Source: Inia geoffrensis (Eukaryota; Chordata; Mammalia; Artiodactyla; Iniidae). Taken from it: a stretch of 64,000 nt of DNA. How positions within the stretch are numbered: position 1 is the first letter of the stretch; each line of letters begins with the position of its first letter. The stretch spans positions 32,914,318 through 32,978,317 of the forward strand of contig CM070919.1 of NCBI GenBank assembly GCA_036417435.1, in the 5' to 3' direction. A program made the translations under genes and the position numbers. The notes beneath the pieces are model-generated. The model was not told where the DNA came from. It was given only the letters and a program-made list of their open reading frames with translations, and did not search any database. Shown piece by piece: positions 13,036-23,511 of the stretch.

Positions 13036-13129
13036 AAATTTCTTACATTCTGACACAATCCATTCTAGTCTTTTTTTTTCTGTGTATAGATGTCATTTAG
13101 AAATAGTTGACATTTAAAAAATATGTGTC

Positions 13130-13265
13130 ATTTGAAATATATATACCATATATTATGTGTCGATATATGTTTGAATATACATATATGTATTTGCAACCTG
13201 CCTTTTCCAACCAAATTTATAATATATATATATACATCTTAGAACTATATATATATATTTCATAT
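13130..13265. repeat. AT-rich / (TA)n low-complexity
   Basis: Two TA runs near 13218-13238 and 13243-13260 in very AT-rich DNA. Confidence 0.8.
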
Positions 13266-13899
13266 GTACTTATCTATAAAGTTTTCATTAATTATTTAAT
13301 AGACGCATAGATGTAGCATCTGTTAATAACCAGTCACCTTATTTTGATATAGAGGAGTTTGTTGTTGTTGCTATAAGAAAGTTAAATATTTACTTGTAGT
13401 GTTTTTACTCATGTAAAAATATGTGTATATATACAAATTTTGTATAAGTTTGTACAAACTTAGACTATTTGTACTGAATGTACAAATGGATTTTTAAAGA
13501 ACACACCCCTTAGATTCATTGCTTGGAAAGTAATTACTGGGTCTAAAATATGCTCCATATCATCAAACATTATTAGAGACTATTATACTCACTCATATTC
13601 CTAACAGCCTCCTTCTACAAATAGAATAAAAGTCATTAAATGTGGGAAATGGGTTCTCCTTATTGTCTGAATTTACCTCTGAAGTGCTAAAAATACTGTA
13701 ATATATTCATATTTTGTGTCTCTTATTTATGAACTTTGTCCATTTTGATGATTATATTCCACAATAAGGGCTCTCTGTGTGTTACAGATAAAACTCCATC
13801 ATATGTTATATTTGCTACAATTCTCATTTCTTAATTTTTTATAATATGGTTAAGTGTACGTTTAACCATATTTTTTATGTAGTCAGATTCTGTCATTTT
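13266..13899. other. AT-rich unique DNA
   Basis: Nothing recognised. Confidence 0.5.
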
Positions 13900-14194
13900 G
13901 CTATTGTCACAATAATGCTCTATAACGAACAGCCATAAACCTTAACGTCATGCATGTCTTATCAATGTCACATGAGCATTTTTTTCCTCAGTTTTACACT
14001 TGTGGGTAGTTGGGGTTCACATGAGGACTGGATGAAGCAGATTTGGGATCCCACTAAAAAGGGAAAAGGTCTTCTTCATTGGGTCACGTCCTCCTAGAAC
14101 TGTGACTGGACATATTCTTCGCATGACTCGAGGGAGGCACAGCGGAGAACATCCACCACCACACAAGCATTATCTCCTGCCTGCCTGACTTGCC
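13900..14194 (+). repeat. Old dispersed repeat, family unresolved (copy 1 of 3)
   Basis: Contains 'ataacgaacagccataaacc' and then a region around 'gggtagttggggttc' and 'cattatctcctgcctgcc'. The same order of motifs recurs near 22240-22610 and 61485-61680. It is diverged and carries no coding potential. I know this type as a common old mammalian repeat but cannot name it with certainty. Confidence 0.5.
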
Positions 14195-14400
14195 TTTTCC
14201 ATATTGTCCTATAAATGGAATCACACAATCCATAACCTTTAGGTTCGGGCACTTTTCACTTATCAAAGCATATTTAAGATTCAGTCGTGTTGTTGTAGGA
14301 ATCAGTAGTTCTTTTTATTTCTGAGCATTATTCCATTGCCTTGATGTTTGTCCATTCATTCACCTATTGAAGGGCATCTTTGTTGTATGTAACACTTTTC
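14195..14400 (-). mobile_element. Old L1M 3' UTR remnant
   Basis: Inverted L1 3' UTR landmarks: 'ataaatggaatcacacaatc', 'gtgttgttgtaggaatcagt', 'gagcattattccattgcc' and 'tccattcattcacctattg'. It is too diverged to subtype. Confidence 0.65.
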
Positions 14401-16136
14401 ATTAGTATCAGTTTAAGAAATATCAGTAATATCTTTCCATGTAGGCTGGTATTTCTTCTACGATATTTTCAATGGTTGCAAAAGGCCATTGAAGTCCATT
14501 CTCTGGATATACAAAAATTTGTTTACATAATTCCTTACTGATTGTTGATAATTCCCTAGATTAAAAAACATAATAATAATAACAATGATAATAATGATGA
14601 TGGTGATAAAGAGCTTTGAAACAAAATTTAGCTCTCTCCATAATTGTGTTCTTATGGAGTCAAAAGAGACTCAAAATTTTAGGGCATTTGGACTCAAAAT
14701 TTATGAGATTGATCATTTTCACTACACTGGTCATCTCATGATTTTGTTTTTTGAGGAGGAAGCATTAGACTAAGGGAATGACAGAAGGACGTAAAAAGGA
14801 GAGAGGAAAGAAAAGATTACATTTCTTAAATTTACATGAGAACAAACTGTGTGATTGGAATTAATGCCAAAATAATACACTAGGCCAATGTTACCAAGTG
14901 TTCAATTCATAGGGTTAAAGCTATTCACATTGTTATGATTAATTCCATGTAGAAAAACCTGAGTTTTTTTCACACATATTCTCATAAGACCACTTGTAAT
15001 CAATCTACTCCTTCCCAAAATCTTCAGGTAGGATCTTTCATAATATAATTATTAGGTGGAAATTAATCAGCATAAACAGACAAAACAATGTAGATAAGCT
15101 GTCAATTCAGTGAAAACATTAATCAAATTTATAATTTTAATAAAAATAAGAAAAGTGTCTGATTTCCCAAATTACTTTTTTTTCAAAGGAGTTATTGCTG
15201 TCTTATAGACACCATCTTAATATTCATATATTGTTTCCTCCCTAGTCTGCCAAGTAAAGTGCATAGTTGGATTCATACATTATCACCAATATTTTTTTTC
15301 CTTTGGAAAGTATGAAACCAATAGAACATTTTATGGTCGCTTTCAGCTTTCATTTAAAGCTCCAAATCCATGGTGAATAAAAGTTAATCTATGATTTTTT
15401 TTACTATCTTGCACTCAAGTCATAAAAATTTTTCATTTTAAAGAGCTTTATAAAGTTAAATACTCTACTGAGCTTTATTTCTTAGCTCTTAAATGTTTAT
15501 GTATGATTTTCCTTTGAACTAAGAGGTGACATATTGTCAAGAGTAAATCTTGAAATTTATAAACTTCAGAATTTTAGGTCTTCAAATTTTCAGGGAAACT
15601 TGACCTTGGATAAAGGCAGTCATTGAGCCCTATTATAAAAATTATATTCTTTATGTAGGCTTCCAGAATCTTCCTACAAACAGATCATCCATGCAAGAAA
15701 TAAGAACAGCCATTTATGAGGAAAACATTTGTTAATTTTCTATGGTAATTTTATCAACTTTCTTTCTTGGATCAATTCAACTGTAAGAAGATAAGTGGAT
15801 TATATTTTTCATTCCATTTATATTTTAAATATTTATGATCCTATGTCACTATTAAAATACAAAGGACACTACTCCATGTATTAAGCTACCTCAACTATGG
15901 AAGGTCATGTTAAACTTGTAAGTAAGATTAAAAATCAATCTGTACGATATTGAAGTAAAATAAATTATCATCTCAAAACTTTGATAATTTAAACTTCAGA
16001 ATGTATTAAACTTACAAAGGTATCAAGCTTGATAAGTTAACTCAAAAATATAGTATCTTAAAATACCTTTTTTGGATCTTATGTTATTTGTATGAGTGGG
16101 TTTATTATCAACAAGTTCCACTGGATAAAACAAATA
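14401..16136. other. AT-rich unique DNA
   Basis: No gene or repeat family recognised, apart from an (AAT)/(GAT)-rich tract at 14567-14612. Confidence 0.5.
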
Positions 16137-16192
16137 TAAATATATATATATTCATATATATACACATATGTGTGTGTGTGTGTGTGTGTGTG
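16137..16192. repeat. (TA)n(TG)n compound microsatellite
   Basis: A TA run, then 'acacatatg', then an uninterrupted TG run at 16170-16191. Confidence 0.92.
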
Positions 16193-17044
16193 CCATCTCC
16201 TTTTATGTATAAAGGAATGGGCCATAGATGGATACACTGCTGTGTTATTAAAAATGCATTAGACTGCAAAACCCATGTCATGTTGTAGGCAGAATTAAGA
16301 AATTTTCTAATATCATTAAACAGAACTGTACTAAAGCCAATATCAAGAATTTCAACACACTTAATAGTGTAAAAACATATAAATCATTACTTATTTTGTG
16401 AATATTAACAAAATGCTGAAAAAATAGTATAAATAGTTAAAGCTTGGAACCGATTCTACATTAGACATAGTAATATATTTGTCCACATAACCAAGAATTA
16501 CTTAAGGCTTTACGCATATATTTATACAAAATATATGTAACACAAAAATGTATATAAACACAAAATGCTTATACTTTTTTTGTGTTTAGGCTTTTATATT
16601 AATGATATCATTCTGCATGTATCCTTTTGCAATTTGCTTAATTTCCTAAATGTTATTTTTAAAATTTACAATATGAAACATTCTTCTTTAATTTGCATAC
16701 ACTTTTAACTCAAAGTATTCAATTTCATGGAGAATCCAGACCCCTGAACATGTCTCCTTGTACATATGAATGAATGTTTCTCCCATTGATTCTTCTAACA
16801 TGCCATGTAGCAATGCCCTTCTTCAATTTAGATGTCATCTTGAGCAGAACCCACAATTTTGTTATGAATTTCAGTTTTCTCTTTTAGAGAGTTACTATTC
16901 ACTTTCAAGTGTGATAGAAGAAATTTTCACATATTGAGGTATACAGAAATCACTCTGGCTTGAACTTTATGTTAATGAGAATGCCCTGTCTCCTGGCCTG
17001 TTTATCACACACTGTCCGACAGCTTTAACCATTAAAGAAAAGAA
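16193..17044. other. AT-rich unique DNA
   Basis: No feature recognised. The left edge of the following LTR is not sharply defined and could reach into this stretch. Confidence 0.45.
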
Positions 17045-17515
17045 TGCATTTAGAAATCAAAATGGAGTAACTGTGATTCAGGGATTCAAAATGGAGCCCG
17101 GCGGCCATTGTGGATGTGGTTTCAGACGCATTCCTGCATCCCTGGGAACTTGAATTTTCTGAACTGTTATCAAACTAAAGGATACCCTCAGCCATTTTCA
17201 AAACAATATCTACTAGCAGGTGCCAGCTGCGACCTTATGGTCACAAGGTCTCCCTTTGTAACTATGCGACCATTTCAGACCCCAACCAATTCTTGCTTAA
17301 CAAACACCCTTACTTCTTGCCAGTCCCAAACCTGATTTTTGACACATGATTTATGTAACTTTGCTGCTTTTGCCTATATAAACCTTCCCTATTTTGTAGC
17401 CCTGCAGAACGCAATTACAGTGTTTCTTGAATCTGTGTCCCCTAGTCCCCAGTTTGGCTCAAATGAAAATCTTCTATTTCTATTATAGATGGTTTATTGA
17501 TGATTTGCATCTACT
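17045..17515 (+). mobile_element. Solo LTR of an endogenous retrovirus
   Basis: A GC-richer block has the layout of an LTR in plus orientation. A purine-rich start carries 'aaaatggag' repeats. A TATA box (tatataaa, 17375-17382) is followed by a CT-rich start region, and a degenerate polyadenylation signal lies near 17460 ('caaatgaaaatc'). A U5-like tail 'ttattgatgatttg' follows. The spacing from TATA to the signal, about 85 bp, is typical of R regions. No internal retroviral genes lie on either side, so recombination probably left one LTR. Class I is likely. Borders are approximate and no TG...CA ends or target duplication could be fixed. Confidence 0.6.
17375..17382 (+). promoter_or_regulatory. 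TATA box of the solo LTR
   Basis: Perfect tatataaa in the position expected for an LTR promoter, 85 bp before the degenerate polyadenylation motif. Confidence 0.55.
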
Positions 17516-18730
17516 AGTGTTAAAATTTCAGCCACTCTAAATTAAAACTTTGATCCCACGTCAAACCCAATCATTCTCCACTCACCTGCCCCAGACGCCT
17601 GCGATGGGAGGGAGATTTAAGATATTCAGCGTCCCTTTCTTGTCTTCCTCCTTCTCCTCTGTCTCGTGACTCCTTCAAATCAAGGAACACAAAGATGGCA
17701 TGAGAGGTAAAGACTTACCCAGAGGATCTGCACTTCTTCTTTGACCGGAAGTGCCTCTATCATGGCAGTTTTATGGGAAGGCTGCAGGACCTTTCCTCTG
17801 CCATAAGCAGTGCTCTCTCTGACATCACGTGCAAGCAAGAGCTCTTCCTGTGTTGGCGGAAGGGGAGTGTGTGCGAAACAGCTCCTGCCTCAGCACCTTC
17901 CTGTGGGGAAGCCATGAGTAAGCCCAGTGAATTTCCCAACAGGGAACACTGCTGCTAGCCATGACAAATGCCTCAAGGGCAGCCTCCACACTGTACTGTC
18001 CCATTCAATATCCTGTTCTTAAAAGATAATTGGCTTAATAACAAAATTCACTGCTGATCCTATTTCTATCCTCCTTAAAATACTGCAAAGGCTTTTGTAT
18101 GCTCTGACATCTATTACCCTGTCCCCATTTCTGGCATGTTACTCTTCTATAGTACTTTGTAATCATCTTGTTTTTATGCCCCCCTAAATGAGTCACTATT
18201 AATATAGAGGTGGTGCTTATATAGCCTTTTCTTATTAGATCTGCCCGCAAATGTATCACTTTCTTTACTCACAATTGCTTCTTGAATTCAATCTTTTTTT
18301 TCTGGGTTCAGTTTCCCTGTTTATAAAATATATTTTAATTAATAGTTCTTTGATGAGGCTCTGTTAATAGCAAATTCTTTAAGTCTTTTCCTTTTCCTTT
18401 TTTAATCCTTTCACTTGAATTTTAGTTTTTATGGGTTTATAGAATTCTATCTGAAATGATGTTTTGCCTCAGAATTTCCTCAACATGCCTTATTAAGGAA
18501 GAAGTCTGCTGTCAGTGCAATTATACTACTCATAAACATTTTTTTCTGTGTTATTTTATAATGCTGTTATGTTTTACCTAGGTGTTTATGCTTTTTTCTT
18601 TTTGCTAAGGATACATTGAGCTAATTTGAATCTGAGAATTATTTATTTCAACATACCAGACAAAAATCAGCCACTACATGAGATATTTTTGTCCAACTCT
18701 TGTCTATATGTCTAGAAACCCAGTAAGACG
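17516..18730. other. Unassigned DNA with a GC-richer patch at 17560-17960
   Basis: Directly after the LTR is about 400 bp of higher GC. It includes the 61-codon plus-strand frame 17773-17958, which has no recognisable domain. It may be a diverged internal or neighbouring mobile element. The rest is AT-rich and unassigned. Confidence 0.4.
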
Positions 18731-18829
18731 TACAGTAGTTCCCTCTTATCCACGGGGGATACTTTCCAAGACTCCCAGTGGATGCTGGAAGCCATGGATA
18801 TACCAAACCATGAATGCCTGAAGCTGTGG

Positions 18830-18905
18830 ATATATATGTATGTATGTATTATATATATGTGCGTGTGTGTGTGTATATATGTGTGTGTGTGTGTATATGT
18901 GTAAT
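18830..18905. repeat. (TG)n/(TA)n microsatellite inside Tigger
   Basis: Runs of gtgtgtgt and tatatat are mixed, and interrupt the left side of the transposon where the consensus is not repetitive. Confidence 0.9.
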
Positions 18906-19033
18906 GTTTTTCCTATACATATATACCTATGATAAAGTTCATAAATTAGGCACAGTAATAGATTAACAATAATAATAAAATAGAGCAACTATAACAATAT
19001 ACTGAAATAAAAGTTTTATGAATGTGGTCTTTC

Positions 19034-19306
19034 TCAGAATATCTTGTACAAATTTAATGCCTTTTCCATCTTAACTAAGCATTTATCACACAACACTGTG
19101 GTGCAACAAACGACAGCAAAACTAGCACAAATTTCTTTATCCTTCTTCACAATTTCATGGATAAAAGATACATCCTTACTGTAGATCTCAGCACCCTCAA
19201 CATACAATTTCTTTTCTTTCCTCATTAAGTCGAGAACTTTCACCTTTTTACTTAAAGGAAGCACTTCATGGCTTCTCTGTGGCATAATCCAAATTGCCAG
19301 CATCAC
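19034..19306 (-). pseudogene. Tigger transposase N-terminal remnant
   Basis: A 90-codon frame matches the start of a Tigger/pogo-type transposase, the enzyme that binds the inverted repeats and cuts at TA sites. The block SHEVLPLSKKVKVLDLMRKE (residues 12-31) is the first helix-turn-helix of the CENP-B/pogo-like DNA-binding domain. It is followed by SFIHEIVKKDKEICASF and CDKCLVKMEKALNLYKIF, which belong to the same N-terminal region. The frame stops just where the second DNA-binding domain should follow, and the DDE/D catalytic domain is absent. The Met used is the first in frame; the true start may be the later MPQR Met. It is not functional as a transposase. Confidence 0.8.
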
Positions 19307-19636
19307 TCCTCTTGTGCTTTGGGGCCACTATTAAGTAAAACAAGGGTCACTTGAACAGGAGCACTGTGATATTGACAGGCAATCTGATAACCCAGTGGCT
19401 ACTAAGTGACTAATGGACATGATATGTTGGACAAAGGGATAATTCACATCCCCGGCAGGACTGAGTGAAATGCACAAAATTTCATTATGCTATGCAAAAA
19501 GTGTACAGCTTATGAATTGCTTATTTTCATAATTTTCCATTTAACATTTTCAGACTGCAATTGACCAGAGATATCTGAAACTGCAGAAAGTGAAACTGTA
19601 GACAAGGGATACTATGGACAAGGGGAGACTACTGTA

Positions 19637-20089
19637 TTGAACTATCTTCTTTTCTTACACATCTCAATCATTATGCAACATTCTTAGCTATTTCCTCTCT
19701 CTTTCTACAAATTCCAAATTCACTAATTCCCTCATTAAATGTGTCTCATCCACTACTTAGCTAATTTATTTTTCTTTTTGTTTTGGTGGCTATTTTATTC
19801 TATTTGTGCAACTTATTCCATTTTTCAAAGCTGCCTGTTCTTTTTGCCTAGTGTCTTGACCTTAAATTTCATAAAAATGTAAACCATACTATGATCATAA
19901 TTGTGCTGCTTATAATGCCTGATGATTCTTGGTCTAATTGTGCTGCTTATAATGGTCTAATTGTGCTGCTTATAACACCTGATGATTCTTGCTTATGGAA
20001 GTTCATTCCTGCATATGATTTGTAATTTTTTTATGTGTAGCCTGAAATCTGCATAATGCACACTAATTATAATTATTAAGTTTATAATT
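19637..20089. other. AT-rich unique DNA with a local duplication
   Basis: No gene or family recognised. It contains the nested tandem duplication listed separately at 19898-19990. Confidence 0.5.
19898..19990. repeat. Nested tandem duplication
   Basis: A 33 bp string beginning 'taattgtgctgcttataat' at 19898-19930 recurs at 19958-19990. The first 23 bp of the unit also occurs at 19935-19957. The arrangement gives a 60 bp period with a 23 bp period inside it. Confidence 0.9.
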
Positions 20090-20188
20090 TTATTATTTTT
20101 TAGCATTTTTTTAATTTAGTTTTTTATACAGCAGGTTCTTTTTAGTTATCCACTTTATACATATTAGTGTATATATGTCAATCTATTT
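20090..20188 (-). mobile_element. L1 3' tip of another subfamily
   Basis: A T-rich tail followed by 'tatacagcaggttc', 'agttatccactttatac' and 'gtgtatatatgtcaatc' is the inverted 3' UTR tip of an L1 subfamily. The same segment, in the other orientation, lies at about 1093-1164. The fragment is cut short where the next L1 begins. Confidence 0.65.
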
Positions 20189-21193
20189 CTTTAACATCTT
20201 TATTGGAGTATAATTGCTTTACAACAGTGTGTTAGTTTCTGCTGTATAACAAAGTGAATCAGCTATATGTATACATATATCCCCATATCCCCTCCCTCTT
20301 GCATCTCCCTCCCACCCTCCCTATCCCACCCCTCCAGGCGTCACACAGCACCAAGCTGATCTCCCTGTGCTATGCGGCTGCTTCCCACTAGCTATCTATT
20401 TTACATTCTGTAGTGTATATATGTCCATACCACTCTCTCACTTCGTCCCAGCTTACCCTTTCCCCTCCCCATATCCTCAAGTCCATTCTCTACGTCTGCC
20501 TCTTTATTCCTGTCCTGCCCCTAGGTTCTTCAGAATTTTTTTTTTTTTTTTTTTTAGATTCCATATATATGTGTTAGCATATGGTGTTTGTTTTTCTCTT
20601 TCTGACTTACTTCACTCTGTATGACAGACTCTAGGTCCATCCACCTCACTACAAATAACTCAATTTCATTTCCTTTTATGGCTGAGTAATACTCCATTGC
20701 ATATATGTGCCACATCTTCTTTATCCATTCATCTGTCGATGGACACTTAGGTTGCTTCCATGTCCTGGCTACTGTAAATAGAGCTGCAGTGAACATTGTG
20801 GTACATGACTCTTTTTGAATTATGGTTTTCTCAGGGTATATGCCCAGTAGTGGGATTGCTGGGTCATATGGTAGTTCTATCTGTAGTTTTTTTATGAACC
20901 TCCATACTATTCTCCATAGTGGCTGTATCAATTTACATTCCCAACAGTGCAGGAGGGTTCCCTTTTCTCCACACCCTCTCCAGCATTTGTTGTTTGTAGA
21001 TTTTCTGATGATGCCCATTCTGACAGGTGTGAGGTGATACCTCAGTGTAGTTTTGATTTGCATTTCTCTAATGATTAGTAATGTTGAGCACCCTTTCATG
21101 AGTTTGTTGGCAATCTGTATATCTTCTCTGGAGAAATGACTATTTAGGTCTTCTGCCCATTTTTGGATTGGGTTGTTTTTTTGATATTGAGCT
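20189..21193 (-). mobile_element. L1 LINE 3' fragment, 5' truncated
   Basis: A young cetartiodactyl L1 on the minus strand. It starts at the A-tail side ('ctttaacatctttattgg'), carries the 3' UTR with 'cccatatcccctccctc', and runs through the ORF2 C-terminus to 'gatattgagct', where it is truncated. No clear target duplication was found. It abuts a second L1 3' tip on the same strand. Confidence 0.9.
20554..21193 (-). pseudogene. L1 ORF2 C-terminal fragment, open
   Basis: The frame stays open for about 213 codons of the L1 ORF2p C-terminus. It includes the [18 protein letters not shown]ys-rich segment, the [20 protein letters not shown] block and the terminal HMLTHIYGI stop. One Trp of the usual LLHCWWEC motif is missing (LLHCWECK), an in-frame 3 bp loss. 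The endonuclease and reverse transcriptase domains are absent because of 5' truncation, and the frame runs a few codons upstream into non-L1 DNA. It cannot act in retrotransposition. Confidence 0.85.
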
Positions 21194-22239
21194 AATGCAC
21201 AGTAATTGTTATCATTTTTCCCCATGAGAATCCCTCCTCTCCTGCTTGGTGAGAGTATCCCACCCGAGCCATGTGCCTTTGTTTCTTTGTAGCTGCAGAA
21301 GCTCCATCAACTGGTTTTAAGTTGGGTAACTTTCGCACCTTGAGATTTTTCAGCACCACAAATATGGTATAAATTTCTAATTTCCATTTGAAGTGCAAGT
21401 TTAAGCTTTCATATATTTATGAGAAACTTTTTGGTTGGTCAGATTTGAGGCAGAGAAAGACATTTATTCTTCCTGTGCCAAAAGCTGATGTTTTTCCCCT
21501 GGTCCAGTGAGATTTACTCCTTTTAAGATTCTCGCTCTGGAGGCATCTCTCAGTTCGCACCCTCTCATGTGGAGACCAAGGGCCTCACCACTCCTCCTGT
21601 GTGGGCACCAACCCCAAAGACCCCTCGTGACCAATCACATCTACACGGCAGTGACAGCATCTGCTTATGGCCTCAGTTTGTTTATTAAGAGTTTCTTCTT
21701 TATTTCTAGTATTTGATGATTTTCCTTTCTTGTAAGCTCAGCTATGCATTTAAAACAATGTTTACTACATATCTTGCGTCTTTTCTAGGAATTTGTAGTA
21801 AGAGGAATTTCAATTTATATTAGTATATATATTTTTTAAGAAACCTGGAGCTTTACTTTAACTGATTTCAATAACAATAGTTGTTCTAATAGATAGGAAG
21901 ACTGCCTTTAAAGCCAATCCTTGGATGCAATTTCTCCACAAAACAGGAGCGGAGCAATTCTCACAGATAAAAACTATAACAATAGCTGTATATTATACAA
22001 CTTCTAAGCTACACATCATAAAATTACAAATCACATGCTGGAATGAACTCCCATGAGCAAGAATCAGCAGCCTTAATAAACAGCAAGATTAGACCAGGCA
22101 GCTCTCACGGCATGTTTCACGCTGATAATTTTTTTCTTAACCACACTATATCTTAATTTCTTCAAATGTAACATGAAGAAATGATTGTTCCTACCTGTTA
22201 GGGATTTCTAATGGATTGCGTGTGTTAATGTACTTTAAC
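21194..22239. other. Unassigned DNA
   Basis: A moderately GC-richer patch lies at 21230-21660 without a recognised family. The short frames of 68-69 codons here have no domain. The rest is AT-rich. Confidence 0.45.
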
Positions 22240-22610
22240 AGTCAGTCAAGGTTATGCTGGAATAACATACCAACCGAAATCCCAGTGACTTCGCAGGAAA
22301 ACATATTTCTTGCTCACATCAAGTCTGACATGTATCACTGGAAATCTCTTCTACTTGTTAACTTAAGAAACAAGACTATCTTCCCCGTGTAATGCTTCTT
22401 TGTCATCGCAAGCATATGTTCACAGGGCTTCAAAGGTCCTTCTAGCAGAGGACGAGAAGGGTGGACAAAGTACACTGGCTTGTAACTGCCTCAGCCCAGA
22501 AGCAACACACTTCAGGTCCGGGCAGTCTATTGACCAAAACAGCCACTTGGGCTCAATGGAAGTGGTGTAAAGGCTGGAAAACATGGAGAAACACCTGAAA
22601 TATTTGATGA
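22240..22610 (+). repeat. Old dispersed repeat, family unresolved (copy 2 of 3)
   Basis: Contains 'ggttatgctggaataacat', 'atttcttgctcacatc' and, further on, 'cttgtaactgcctcagcc' and 'aagcaacacacttcagg'. The order of motifs matches the copies near 13900 and 61485. Confidence 0.55.
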
Positions 22611-22670
22611 ACATTAACTGTCTTTATCACAAATATATAAAGGTTTTATAATAGTATTTTTGCCCATATT

Positions 22671-23138
22671 AAACACTCGGTATATTAGCTTTTATTATTA
22701 TTACAAATAGCACTGCGATCAATATGTTTACATGAAAATCTCTGTCACAGGTTATTTCATAAAGATTCCTGGAAGAACATATATTATGTTAAAGGGTATA
22801 GGTATTTGAGGGCTTTTTATAAAGGTTGTCAGATTCATTTTAAAAATGAGGTTGTTAAAAATTTTCACAAGCATTTGTATGTCGTTTTCATCAGATAAAT
22901 GACAATAATAAAGATGTTTCTGCAACTTGCCAGTGGATTTCCAAATCAACTTTCTAACCTTCCTTTATTTCATTAGCTTAACAAATTACATTTTCTCTTA
23001 ATTTGCATTTATTTAATTACGTTTGTGAAGTTGAATATTCTTCTGTATTTATATGGGTCATTAGATACTGATCTAGAGAAAATTATCTGCTTGTAACCTA
23101 CGCCCATGTATCTAGTCACGGTTTCAGTCTTTCTCTCA
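22671..23138 (-). mobile_element. Possible ancient L1M ORF2/3' region
   Basis: Weak inverted L1 landmarks: 'aatagcactgcgatcaata' near 22707 and 'aatttgcatttatttaatta' near 23000, followed by 'gtgaagttgaatattcttc'. It is very diverged. It matters because old L1M sequence also lies on the other side of L1-A, at 30391. Confidence 0.45.
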
Positions 23139-23511
23139 CCAATTTGTAATGGATTTTTTTTTTTAAACACCTTTATTGGAGTATAATTGCTCTAAAATGG
23201 TGTGTTAGTTTTTGCTGTATAACAAAGTGAATCAGCTTTACGTGTACATATATCCCCATATCCCCTCTCTCTTGCGTCTCCCTCCCACCTTCCTTATCCC
23301 ACCCCTCTAGGTGGTCACAAAGCACCGAGCTGATCTCCCCGTGCTATGTGGCTGCTTCCCACTAGCTATCTATTTTACGTTTGGTAGTGTATATATGTCC
23401 ATGCCACTCTCTCACTTCGTCCCAGCTTACCCTTCCCCCTAAGTCCATTCTCTACTTCTGCATCTTTATTCCTGTAATGCACCTAGGTTGTGCAGAACTT
23501 TTTTTTTTTTT

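Larger units (their letters stand above)
18733..19634 (-). mobile_element. Tigger (TcMar/pogo) DNA transposon, with both ends
   Basis: A 902 bp cut-and-paste element is bounded by TA target duplications at 18731-18732 and 19635-19636. Its imperfect terminal inverted repeats are 'cagtagttccctcttatcc' on the left and 'ggacaaggggagactactg' on the right. The interior keeps family landmarks such as 'ttttcctatacatatatacc' and 'agattaacaataataataaa'. A TG/TA microsatellite has grown inside it (18830-18905). The coding strand is minus and keeps part of the transposase N-terminus. It is an internally deleted fossil with no complete transposase. Confidence 0.88.
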
